Source: JAJYKN01 sp035516155
GTDB lineage: Bacteria > Nitrospirota > UBA9217
Length of the DNA stretch: 64,000 bases
Reading direction: 5' to 3'
Assembly: GCA_035516155.1 (NCBI GenBank)
Contig: DATJAP010000017.1
Location: 13,286-77,285, forward strand
The notes beneath the pieces are model-generated. The model was not told where the DNA came from. It made no database searches and saw only the letters and a program-made list of their open reading frames with translations. Of this stretch, positions 18,740 to 26,568 are shown in pieces. A program made the position numbers and the translations under genes. Positions within the stretch are counted from its first letter, which is position 1. The number at the start of each line of letters is the position of its first letter.

Positions 18740-19249
18740 ATGTCGCGATTCGGAGCCTACTGGGGACTGGCAGGGGTGATGTTCCTGCTCGGCAGCGCCG
18801 TATACCGGCTGACTCCGATTGCAGTTGAAGCCCTTTCGTTCGAGTGGTTCTGGTACCACAGGATCGCCTTTATCCTCATCTTGATCTTCATGGCTTATGC
18901 GGAAGGATATCGGGCGTTTCATCTGGCCTTCTCACCGCGCGTGGCGGCACGGGCGCGGTATCTGCTGACACATTCCAATTTCCTGCATATCGTGCTTGCA
19001 CCGCTGTTCTGCATGGCTTACTTTCACGCTCCGCGCAGACGCCGGATTACCTCCCTGTCGGTTACCGCAGGAATCATTGTGCTGGTCATCCTGGTGCGGC
19101 TCCTTCCTCAACCATGGCGGGGCATCATCGACGGCGGGGTGCTGGTGGGTCTGGCATGGGGGCTCGTATCGCTGGCCATATTCGGTTACAAGGCGCTTAC
19201 GCGCGAGGAATTCGCTTATGCTCCTGAAGTCCCTGAAGAGACGATGTAA
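18740..19249 (+). CDS. Small integral membrane protein of unknown function
   Basis: A 169-residue protein with four or five hydrophobic segments, starting near residues 8-28, 36-54, 76-92, 105-122 and 130-150. A basic RRRR patch lies between helices 3 and 4. The C-terminus is acidic (PEVPEETM). GGAAGGT precedes the ATG. I do not recognise the family. It is separated from the next gene by 62 nt, so both may be in one transcript. Confidence 0.65.
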   Translation: MSRFGAYWGLAGVMFLLGSAVYRLTPIAVEALSFEWFWYHRIAFILILIFMAYAEGYRAFHLAFSPRVAARARYLLTHSNFLHIVLAPLFCMAYFHAPRRRRITSLSVTAGIIVLVILVRLLPQPWRGIIDGGVLVGLAWGLVSLAIFGYKALTREEFAYAPEVPEETM

Positions 19250-19311
19250 GAAATCATAGTCCGCTTCGTCATGCTGACAGGCTTATCAGTATCCCACGAA
19301 AGGAGATTCTC

Positions 19312-20337
19312 GTGGAACAAGAAAGAAAACACTTTCCCGGCAGACTGGTAGTATTTCTTTTCGGTGAAACTGAGAAAAACCTTGAGGCCTCAGACGTAGT
19401 GGAGATCAAGACCATCAAGAGCGCACCAAGCTATCCCGACGTCATCCCAAAACAGAAGGTTATTAAAGTCGATAAACGCATCAACGACGGCGTTGAAGTC
19501 AACTTTATTGTTAAGGCTTATCTGCCCGATGTCGTGGTCGTCGAAGCTTCTCTAAGTACGGACGATATCCTCGCCAATACAACGCTGGAACTCAAACGAT
19601 CGCTTATTAACGTCTGCAGAAAGACTCTGGGAGAGTACGGCTGCGATCCACAGTTCGACGAGGAGTACAGTGTCTATTGCATCTCCGATTACAGCGGGGA
19701 TCCTGAAATCTGCCTTTCCCTGTATGGAGACCGGATCGCCGCGTTTTTGAAGAACGAGAAAATAGAACTCGACGAGGAAGAGGTAAAGTCCACGCTCTCG
19801 ACCAACCTGAAGTACGGCAAGGACGACATTACGATCGTGGACTGGGACGGCGCGTTTATTTTCGATTCCTCGGGAGATTTCGACAGCAACATCGAGCTCT
19901 TTGAAATTGCGAACCTCCAGCTCCTGAAATCGAGAATTCTCGACTTCGACCTCGATGAACGCCTTGAAAAAACACTCCGACTCATATCGGTTCCCAAAGG
20001 CCTGCCGATCATACGGGCGCGGGAAGTCAGGAAAGTCATGAAAGAGATCATCGAAATCCGGACGCAGTCCATTCTTGAGTCAGAGGCTGTGGAGCGGAAC
20101 ATCAAACTGATCGGAGACTGGTATTCTGCGAAACTCTACTCCCTGATCTCGAGGAAATTTCATCTCGACAACTGGAAGTCGGAGATCAAGGAAAAGCTCG
20201 ACACGCTCGAAGACGTGTACACCATGGCAACGGAGAATTTCAGCGTGTCGTACCGCGCAACTCTGGAATTCGTCATCCTGGCTGGCTGGTTTGTGTTATT
20301 GCTGCTGTATGTTGGCGAGTTCTTGTTCCTGAAATAA
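19312..20337 (+). CDS. RMD1/DUF155-like protein with C-terminal membrane anchor
   Basis: A 341-residue protein starting at GTG, with AAAGGAG upstream. The bulk is soluble and strongly charged. The C-terminal third has the pattern of the RMD1/YagE (DUF155) family: a long helix (SILESEAVERN), YSLISRKFHLDNW, a heptad-like EKLDTLEDVY, and one membrane helix at the very end (FVILAGWFVLLLLYV). The function of this family in bacteria is not established. The assignment is by recall of family pattern, so moderate. Confidence 0.5.
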   Translation: MEQERKHFPGRLVVFLFGETEKNLEASDVVEIKTIKSAPSYPDVIPKQKVIKVDKRINDGVEVNFIVKAYLPDVVVVEASLSTDDILANTTLELKRSLINVCRKTLGEYGCDPQFDEEYSVYCISDYSGDPEICLSLYGDRIAAFLKNEKIELDEEEVKSTLSTNLKYGKDDITIVDWDGAFIFDSSGDFDSNIELFEIANLQLLKSRILDFDLDERLEKTLRLISVPKGLPIIRAREVRKVMKEIIEIRTQSILESEAVERNIKLIGDWYSAKLYSLISRKFHLDNWKSEIKEKLDTLEDVYTMATENFSVSYRATLEFVILAGWFVLLLLYVGEFLFLK

Positions 20338-20443
20338 GATAAATCTCGTGACAAACCATTCTCTCTTCTATCCCTATATCCTCTTCTTTGTGCTATAAAC
20401 AACTTGTTTCAGTCAAAAAGTGGAAAGCTATTACATTGATCAG

Positions 20444-20570
20444 TCAGGCTATTTTGACTCTATTCCATCCCTCTGCCTTTGCCCGATAGAGCGCATTATC
20501 CACCTTCTGTGTGAAGGGGTCATCATTATCTAAATATAACCGCGCAGGTCACAGGCGCACCCTGGCTCGC
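20444..20570 (-). pseudogene. C-terminal stump of a GGDEF (diguanylate cyclase) domain
   Basis: Reading the minus strand past the stop of the receiver gene at 20571, the translation is APVTCARLYLDND, then DPFTQKVDNALYRAKAEGWN and RVKIA with a stop at 20444-20446. ALYRAK..GWNRV is the conserved last helix and strand of GGDEF domains. The catalytic GGDEF core is absent, so this is the tail of an internally deleted cyclase. Because it begins right after the receiver stop, the ancestor may have been a receiver-GGDEF protein. Confidence 0.6.
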
Positions 20571-20945
20571 CTATTGAGCTTCTGAGCTGTCAAGTGCGCT
20601 CTTCACAATGCGATGTAAAAGAGTTGAATCAATTGGCTTGCTAACATATTCATAAAGACCCAGACTGAGTGATTTTAAATAGTTTTCGACTGAAACATGA
20701 CCTGTGAGCATGATTACCGGTACTGATGGAAGGACCTTTGTGACTTCGTTGAAAAATTCATGGCCGTCCATTCCGGGCATTGAGTAGTCTGTAATCACAA
20801 GATCAATATTAATCCCTTTCTGGATAGTACATAGGGCCGATAGAGCATCGGTTTCTGAAATTATTTTGTATCCACCCGATTTCAAGGTAAGCTCAAGATA
20901 ATTCAGTATATCGCGATCATCATCGACTAATAGTATCGTTTTCAT
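20571..20945 (-). CDS. Stand-alone response regulator receiver protein
   Basis: A 124-residue CheY-like receiver. The acidic pocket is VDDD near the N-terminus, the phospho-acceptor is D53 (VITDYSMPGMDG), and T81 and K103 (SKP) complete the active site. There is no output domain. Immediately downstream on the same strand lies a GGDEF tail (20444-20570), so this may be the surviving N-terminal part of a longer receiver-cyclase. No histidine kinase is adjacent. GGGG lies just before the ATG. Confidence 0.85.
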   Translation of the reverse strand: MKTILLVDDDRDILNYLELTLKSGGYKIISETDALSALCTIQKGINIDLVITDYSMPGMDGHEFFNEVTKVLPSVPVIMLTGHVSVENYLKSLSLGLYEYVSKPIDSTLLHRIVKSALDSSEAQ

Positions 20946-22122
20946 ATCCCCAACACACCTTCATGACGAAATTAAGGAAAGAATTTTAAATATTATAAAT
21001 TCGTAATCGTTCGTATCAAATTTCAAATGCCATAGAAAATCGACTTTCGCCGGTCTTTGCCAGATCTTCTGTCTTTCCCACTCCTCCGGTCTGTCCCTTT
21101 GTAATTTGGATTATTGAATTTTCTTCGATCCTCACCCGACCTGCGTTTCATACAATCCTCGTCGAAGTTTAATCGCTGTTAAGAAATACGTCGTACAGCA
21201 GCTCGGCCGAAGAACAGGCATGACTGGTTGTTAAATGAAAGATTCCCCGACTGAGATAGGGAAACCTTTACAGATTTGATCAAATGCCAATTAAATTTGC
21301 GCCTTGTAATCAGATTTTGTTCGCTGGACATATGCAAAATAGTCATAATTTTTTTTATAGGTTTCGCTTCTCTAAACGAAACTACCCTGAGGTCGCTCGA
21401 CGCACATTGTTTTCGCAACTATCCAGCACATGCAATAATTATCCTTTTTAACGGCACGACAATCTTTTCCCATCCCCGCCGCGATTCTCAAATTCCCCGC
21501 ATTTCATTAAACTTGCCAAGACTTCCTTGTTCACTATTTTCCCAATTATTAAATACAGCTGACAACTAAGCGATTACGCCCTGAACGCTTTGCCTGGTAA
21601 AGCTCCTCCTCCGCATGACACACGCAGTTATTTTACTGTCTGCGTAGCTGACATCCGCTATCCCAATGCTGACAATTCTAGGGGGCACTGTCGTCTGTCA
21701 GGGTGATTATTAAACACAAATTTATGAGATGCAATCCTCACAAGAAAGATAGCATAATTATATAAGAAACGCTCACGAATTTGTAACAAATTGTTTTATT
21801 GCCACTATACTGATTATAATATCCTGGTCAAGCGAAAAGTACTCCGAATTTAAAGCGTCTATGTTTGTCTCGCCGACAGGCAAATTGGCGTGGGAGGAGA
21901 TAACAACAAAGTTATGAAGTTAATAGGAATAGAACCTGTTAGAGGCAGTGGAAGATGTAACAAACTACCGCATTTTCCGGTAGAAGTGTATTGCATGCTG
22001 ATTGCCTGCCGCATTGCCAAGAACCCTTCATAGTGGAAAATTGGTGCTATACTATACTCATCGAAAAGCACTCTCTTGAGACAGAATGACTCTGCGCAAT
22101 AAACCTGAAGGTTTGATACCTT
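20946..22122. other. Long AT-rich stretch without intact genes
   Basis: Apart from the GGDEF stump at 21549-21702, no gene is recognisable in these 1.2 kb. The open frames on either strand are short and have no family resemblance. Composition is more AT-rich than the flanking genes. It looks like decayed coding DNA between the receiver gene and nifU. Confidence 0.6.
21549..21702 (-). pseudogene. Second GGDEF-domain stump
   Basis: Minus-strand frame-corrected translation gives PPRIVSIGIADVSYADSKI and, after a frameshift, AEEELYQAKRSGRNRLVVSCI then stop. SIGIA and LYQAKRSGRN are the last conserved segments of GGDEF domains. Its sequence differs from the stump at 20444-20570, so it comes from a different cyclase gene. 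No upstream GGDEF core was found. Confidence 0.6.
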
Positions 22123-22956
22123 ATGTGGGATTACACTGAAAAGGTCAAAGATTTCTTCCTTCACCCGAAGAACGCCGGGGAGATCGAGAATCCCGACGCC
22201 GTCGGAGAAGTAGGCAGCATTCTCTGCGGCGATGCCCTCAAGCTGACCCTCAGGATCGATAAAGCCACAGGCAGGATCATCGACGCGAAATTCCAGACCT
22301 TCGGATGCGCTTCGGCCATTGCCAGCTCGTCGGTCCTCACCGAACTGATCAAGGGTAGAACCGTAGACGATGCGCTCAAAGTTACCAACCAGGACATCGC
22401 TGAGTATCTCGGAGGCCTTCCGAAAGAAAAGATGCATTGCTCGGTCATGGGCAGGGAGGCCCTCGAGGCGGCAATCGCGAACTACCGGGGAGAGGAGAAG
22501 CATGCTGAGGTGGAGGGCAAGGTCATCTGCAAATGTTTCGAGGTGACCGAAGAAAAGATCCGGAAGGTGGCCCTTGAGAATCGCCTCACCACGGTTGAAG
22601 AGGTAACCAACTTTACGAAGGCCGGTGGCGGATGCGGCTCCTGCGTCCCTGACATAGAGGCGATCCTGAAGGACCTTTGGTCCTCGCCAATAATTCAAAA
22701 AATGCCTCAGGCCCCGAAGTCCATGACCAACCTCCGGAAGATCGCGCTGATTCAGGAGGTTCTGGAAGAGGAGATCCGTCCGCGGCTCCAGGCCGACGGC
22801 GGCGATATTGAACTCAAGGACATCGTCGGCAACCGGGTGATCGTCTCGTTTCGTGCCCTATGCGTGGGTTGTCCCATGGGGGATATCACAATTCAGGGAA
22901 TCCAGGAGAAGCTGCGGGAACTGGTGAGTGACGACATCATCGTAGAGGAAGAATGA
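22123..22956 (+). CDS. nifU: NifU-type three-domain iron-sulfur scaffold
   Basis: A 277-residue full-length NifU. Residues 1-125 are the IscU-like scaffold with C35, C62 and C106 (HCSVMG). Residues 130-180 are the [2Fe-2S] bacterioferritin-associated ferredoxin-like domain with C136, C138, C171 and C174. Residues 205-277 are the Nfu-like domain with C247 and C250 (CVGC). It assembles Fe-S clusters from sulfur delivered by the adjacent NifS. The stop overlaps the nifS start (ATGA), so the two are coupled. No nif structural genes are in the window, so a general Fe-S role is likely. Confidence 0.95.
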   Translation: MWDYTEKVKDFFLHPKNAGEIENPDAVGEVGSILCGDALKLTLRIDKATGRIIDAKFQTFGCASAIASSSVLTELIKGRTVDDALKVTNQDIAEYLGGLPKEKMHCSVMGREALEAAIANYRGEEKHAEVEGKVICKCFEVTEEKIRKVALENRLTTVEEVTNFTKAGGGCGSCVPDIEAILKDLWSSPIIQKMPQAPKSMTNLRKIALIQEVLEEEIRPRLQADGGDIELKDIVGNRVIVSFRALCVGCPMGDITIQGIQEKLRELVSDDIIVEEE

Positions 22957-24134
22957 ACCCTGTCTATCTTGACAATAATGCAACGACGGCGGTCGCACCC
23001 GAGGTCCTTGAGAAGATGCTCCCGTACTACCGCGAAAACTACGGAAATCCGTCGAGCATGCACACCTTCGGCGGCCAGGTCCATCATGAGATCGAGAAAG
23101 CCCGCGCGCAGGTTGCTGCCCTCATCAACGCCGAGCCCGAGGAAATCGTTTTTACGAGTTGCGGGAGCGAGAGCGATAATACGGCCATCATGAGCGCGGT
23201 CGAGTCCTTTCCCCACAAACGGCACGTCGTGACTACCCGAGTGGAACACCCCGCTGTCCTGAACTTCGTCCGCTATCTCTCCAGAAAAGGCCTTCGGACA
23301 ACCTTTCTCCCTGTTGACAGATTGGGCAGGCTCGATCATGATGTGTTCCTGAAAGCGCTCGATGATGATACGGCAATCGTCTCAATCATGTTTGCGAACA
23401 ACGAAACCGGCGTAATATTCCCGATTGCCGAAATGGGAGAGATCCTTAAGGAAAAGGAGATACTCTTCCATACCGACGCTGTCCAGGCCGGGGGCAAGCT
23501 TCCTCTCGACGTAAAAAAGCTGGCAGTGGATATGCTCTCCCTGTCGGGTCACAAAGTGCATGCGCCAAAGGGTGTCGGCGCACTTTATATCAGGAAGGGA
23601 ACGCGATTCCATCCCTATCTCATCGGAGGCCACCAGGAACAGGGAAGAAGAGCAGGAACGGAGAACGTTGCCTCCATCATCGGCATGGGCATGGCCTGCG
23701 AGCTTGCACGGGACCATATAAACGTCGAAGCCGCACGCCTTGCAGGGCTGAGGGACAAGCTGGAACAAGCGCTGCTTCACACCTGCCCGGACGCGCGGGT
23801 GAACGGCGATGTCACGAACCGCCTGCCAAACACAACAAACATCAGTTTCGAGTATGTTGAGGGAGAAGCAATCCTCCTTCGGCTTGATGAGTACGGCATC
23901 TGCGCATCGTCAGGCTCCGCTTGCTCCTCAGGCTCTCTGGAGCCGAGCCATGTGCTCCGGGCCATGGGAATCCCCTTCACCGCCATCCACGGCTCCATCC
24001 GTTTCTCGCTCAGCCGTTATACGAGCGAAGCCGAGATAGACCGGGTCATCGAACTTCTGCCGGGCATCATCGGGGAGCTGCGACAACTGTCACCTTACGG
24101 CCGTGATAAAATCATGAGCAAGACCTGCGGTTGA
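22953..24134 (+). CDS. nifS: Cysteine desulfurase, NifS/IscS type
   Basis: A 393-residue PLP-dependent cysteine desulfurase. The PLP lysine is K201 in SLSGHKVHAPKG, and the catalytic cysteine is C324 in SSGSACSSGS, the motif of group I desulfurases. It converts cysteine to alanine and passes the sulfur to NifU. The start overlaps the nifU stop. A hairpin downstream faces the opposite strand and serves tatA. Confidence 0.95.
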   Translation: MNPVYLDNNATTAVAPEVLEKMLPYYRENYGNPSSMHTFGGQVHHEIEKARAQVAALINAEPEEIVFTSCGSESDNTAIMSAVESFPHKRHVVTTRVEHPAVLNFVRYLSRKGLRTTFLPVDRLGRLDHDVFLKALDDDTAIVSIMFANNETGVIFPIAEMGEILKEKEILFHTDAVQAGGKLPLDVKKLAVDMLSLSGHKVHAPKGVGALYIRKGTRFHPYLIGGHQEQGRRAGTENVASIIGMGMACELARDHINVEAARLAGLRDKLEQALLHTCPDARVNGDVTNRLPNTTNISFEYVEGEAILLRLDEYGICASSGSACSSGSLEPSHVLRAMGIPFTAIHGSIRFSLSRYTSEAEIDRVIELLPGIIGELRQLSPYGRDKIMSKTCG

Positions 24135-24146
24135 CCGTATTGAGCA

Positions 24147-24196
24147 CAAAAAAAGAGCAGGTCGGCCCGGTCATACTCTGTAAGCCCAACCTGCTG
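24147..24196 (-). terminator. Rho-independent terminator of the minus-strand tatA
   Basis: On the minus strand an AGCAGGTTGGG arm pairs imperfectly with a GGCCGACCTGCT arm, followed by CTTTTTTT. The run of A on the plus strand is at 24148-24154. It lies just after the tatA stop and just after the convergent nifS stop. Confidence 0.75.
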
Positions 24197-24220
24197 AAAA
24201 ATGCTGCTCCGCAGGAGCGT

Positions 24221-24409
24221 CTATGCCTGCTTCTCTTCTTTTTTCGCTTCCACCGTGTCCCCATCCTTCTCGGACATGGCTTTCTTGAATCCCCTGATGC
24301 TTTTCCCGAGCCCTTCGCCGATCTCCGGCAGCTTCCCCGGGCCGAAGATGACCAGCACGATCACCAGGATAAGAAGCAGATGCATTGGCTGAAAAAGACC
24401 TCTCCCCAT
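24221..24409 (-). CDS. tatA: Twin-arginine translocase subunit TatA/E
   Basis: A 62-residue protein with a short N-terminus, one membrane helix (residues about 8-22), the hinge FGPGKLPEIGEGLGKSI and an amphipathic helix followed by a charged tail. This is the standard TatA layout; TatA oligomers form the pore for folded proteins. A strong Shine-Dalgarno (AGGAGGAGGA) precedes the ATG. No tatC is near. A second tatA (24898-25089) lies on the other strand. Confidence 0.92.
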   Translation of the reverse strand: MGRGLFQPMHLLLILVIVLVIFGPGKLPEIGEGLGKSIRGFKKAMSEKDGDTVEAKKEEKQA

Positions 24410-24432
24410 ATTATGTCCTCCTCCTATTCAGG

Positions 24433-24627
24433 CTACTTTTTCGTCCCGCCCGAAGACGGGGACTTTTTTTTCAACGACATCAAGATAAACAATATGATGA
24501 GAAATATCCAGACAAATTTCAGGGTCAAAAGCGTGAACGACAAGTAGATAAATTGCTTTATCGACTTTAACGCCAGCCCTGCGATAAGAATAAGACCGAA
24601 GATAAAAAGTATTTTATCAAATTTCAT
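24433..24627 (-). CDS. Small two-helix membrane protein of unknown function
   Basis: A 64-residue protein with two hydrophobic helices (about residues 6-21 and 29-50) and a basic C-terminal tail (KKKSPSSGGTKK). It lies 23 nt before tatA on the same strand, so the two are probably cotranscribed. I do not recognise the family. Size and clean placement suggest a real gene. Confidence 0.5.
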   Translation of the reverse strand: MKFDKILFIFGLILIAGLALKSIKQFIYLSFTLLTLKFVWIFLIILFILMSLKKKSPSSGGTKK

Positions 24628-24712
24628 AGCATTCTAAGAAGTGGCCGTATTTTATATCAATTCTTGTTGTTCCGCAATCTCTTTTTGCTCAGGTGGAACG
24701 ACCATCAAACTT

Positions 24713-24826
24713 TTACCAGAAACTGGGTCCGCGACGTAAATCACGATATATTCGGTAAGGGTAATTTACCATCCCAATCGTCAATACCGTCTTTTTCCAT
24801 AACGATCTAAGTGTTTCTTCTTCCAT
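24713..24826 (-). CDS. Possible 37-residue basic peptide
   Basis: A short ORF with GGAAGG very close to its ATG. The translation has MEEETLRSLWKK, then TVLTIGMVNYPYRI and YRDLRRGPSFW. It is basic and slightly hydrophobic. It would be first in a minus-strand unit with the two-helix protein and tatA. No homologue known to me; it could be a chance ORF. Confidence 0.2.
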   Translation of the reverse strand: MEEETLRSLWKKTVLTIGMVNYPYRIYRDLRRGPSFW

Positions 24827-24842
24827 GCCTTCCAATTTAAAA

Positions 24843-24871
24843 TTGACAGCATGCTTTAATGCCAGTATAAT
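24843..24871 (+). promoter_or_regulatory. Consensus sigma70 promoter of the second tatA
   Basis: TTGACA (24843-24848), 17-bp spacer, TATAAT (24866-24871). Both boxes match consensus exactly. The expected leader is about 20 nt and carries AAGGAGG. The Shine-Dalgarno sits between GATAA and TTATC arms, a weak 5-bp hairpin. This gene has a normal leader, in contrast to several other genes in the window. Confidence 0.8.
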
Positions 24872-24897
24872 ACCGCTAGATAAGGAGGAATTATCCT

Positions 24898-25089
24898 ATG
24901 TTTGAAGGGCTGTTTCAACCAATGCATCTGATATTAATTTTGCTTATCGTCCTCATCATTTTCGGCCCCGGTAAACTGCCTGAACTCGGCGAAGGGCTTG
25001 GAAAGAGCATCAAGGCTTTTAAAAAGGCCATGAATGAGAATCAGACCGACAAGCCGAAGATTGAGGATAAGGAAGAAAAAAAAGCGTAG
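24898..25089 (+). CDS. tatA: Twin-arginine translocase subunit TatA/E, second copy
   Basis: A 63-residue TatA with one membrane helix, FGPGKLPELGEGLGKSI and a charged tail. It is close in sequence to the minus-strand copy at 24221-24409, so the two probably arose by duplication. It is a single-gene unit with its own consensus promoter at 24843 and the terminator at 25282. Confidence 0.92.
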   Translation: MFEGLFQPMHLILILLIVLIIFGPGKLPELGEGLGKSIKAFKKAMNENQTDKPKIEDKEEKKA

Positions 25090-25281
25090 TTTTCCGTTGC
25101 AACTCTCGCCAGAGCGTAACGACAACATGCAAACGGTTCGGGACCCAATCCTAGGCCGTTTTTTGATTGTAGTGTTTTCATCTTGTTTTTTTCGTCCAAG
25201 CAGCCTAGGCCACGCAAAAGAATGTCATTGATATCATCGCATAGTGATGAATTTCAGCCAGTTTGAAATGAATATGTTGAG

Positions 25282-25313
25282 ACTGCCGCGGCAATCAAAG
25301 CGGCAGTTTTTTT
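25282..25313 (+). terminator. Rho-independent terminator overlapping the 3' end of rmuC
   Basis: ACTGCCGC (25282-25289) pairs perfectly with GCGGCAGT (25300-25307), followed by seven T. It ends plus-strand transcripts, presumably tatA. The 3' arm and the T run are inside the last codons of the minus-strand rmuC (stop at 25295-25297), so the same bases encode the RmuC C-terminus Lys-Lys-Leu-Pro-Leu. Confidence 0.85.
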
Positions 25314-26461
25314 GTCTCATCGATGACGGGACCCGGCTCAGTCCCGCTCAATGATTGGAGACGATCGCTGAATTTTTCAAGCCTCTTATCCGCATCATCA
25401 TATTTCGTTTTCATGTTCGTCAGATGTTTCCCCAGCAGCTCGAAATCTGATTTAAACTTATCGAAATCTCCTGAAAGTCTTTCAAGACCTCTCAGGATTT
25501 CCTGCGCTTGCTCCTCGATATGCATGCCTTTGAGGCCCAATAAAATAGTTTGAAGATAGGCGTAAAAACTATTGGGTGAGACAGGGATGACCCTTTTCGT
25601 AAAGGCATAATTCAGCAGGCCTTTGTCCGTGTCGATTGCTTCGTCTTTGATGATGAGTTCGTAATATACGTTTTCGGCAGGGATGTACATAAGTGCGAAG
25701 TCGAAAGTGCCTTCATCGGGAAGGATATACTTTCCGGCAATGGCGTCGATGTGTTTTTTTACATCACCGATGAACCTTTTCCTTGCAATTCTGCGTTCTT
25801 CCTCGGTTGCCGTCTCAACAACGCGCTTGAAATTTTCGAGTGGAAATTTGGCATCCACGGGAACAACGCTGCTACCGAGCTTGATGACGGCGTCCACGGC
25901 CTCGCCGCTTTTGAAACGATGCTGGAGGGCGTAATGCGAAAGCGGGAATATCTGGGCCAGAAGGTCACCGAGAAAAAGCTCGCCCAAGCCACCACGCAGT
26001 TTGGGCGAACGAAGGATTTCTTGGAGGCTTGCGATATCTTTGCCCACGAGGAAAATCTTTTGGGTCGCCTCCCCGAGGCTGCCGAGACCTTTGCTGACTT
26101 CCTGCACTACACGCGCTGCATTATCGAGACGGCTGTTGAGATCGCCCGTAGACTTCTGGAGTTGCTCCGTCACTTGGCCAAGACGGCTGTTCATCTGTGA
26201 TGCCACCTGGCCGAGCTGGGTGTTCACGAGGTTCGTGACCTGGACCAGCTGGGTGCTTACCTGATTCGAGAACTGGCCGAGCTGCTGATTTACAGTCTCC
26301 TGGTTCCGCTGCATTGCTTCGGTCAGCTGGCCGCGTAGCGACTGAACTTCCTGCTGGAGCAGGTTGACGGTCGGGTCGACCGTCTTTTTCTGGGACTGGA
26401 GAACGAGCCAGAGCAGGATGAGGACGAAGGATGCAAGAAGTATGAGGATGGCGGCGGTCAT
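25295..26461 (-). CDS. rmuC: DNA recombination protein RmuC family
   Basis: A 388-residue RmuC: an N-terminal membrane helix (residues about 3-22), a long coiled coil with repeated SQxxQ-type and QLGQV segments (25-150), then the PD-(D/E)XK-like domain with GGLGELFLGDLLAQ, VPVDAKFPLENFKR and YIPAENVYYELI. The D...D/E-x-K pattern (PVDAKFP) is present. RmuC is linked to suppression of inverted-repeat rearrangements; its exact role is not settled. The frame extends 12 codons upstream to a TTG, but the ATG at 26461 directly precedes the membrane helix. Confidence 0.9.
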   Translation of the reverse strand: MTAAILILLASFVLILLWLVLQSQKKTVDPTVNLLQQEVQSLRGQLTEAMQRNQETVNQQLGQFSNQVSTQLVQVTNLVNTQLGQVASQMNSRLGQVTEQLQKSTGDLNSRLDNAARVVQEVSKGLGSLGEATQKIFLVGKDIASLQEILRSPKLRGGLGELFLGDLLAQIFPLSHYALQHRFKSGEAVDAVIKLGSSVVPVDAKFPLENFKRVVETATEEERRIARKRFIGDVKKHIDAIAGKYILPDEGTFDFALMYIPAENVYYELIIKDEAIDTDKGLLNYAFTKRVIPVSPNSFYAYLQTILLGLKGMHIEEQAQEILRGLERLSGDFDKFKSDFELLGKHLTNMKTKYDDADKRLEKFSDRLQSLSGTEPGPVIDETKKLPL

Positions 26462-26568
26462 AATAATAAAGTTGAGTGTGCAGGGTTCATGGTTCAAAGT
26501 ATAAAAAAAAGAAACGATATCTTGTGAAGGTTCATGTCATGAAGTTCTGAATGGAAAACTTTGAAATG

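Noticed and set aside
21859..22698. 279-codon open frame on the minus strand over nifU
   Set aside because: It mirrors the codon pattern of nifU, which has all three domains and Cys ligands intact; the minus-strand product has no family resemblance.
22123..24134. Nitrogen-fixation cluster
   Set aside because: nifU and nifS are present but no nifHDK, nifB or regulators; a general Fe-S role fits better.
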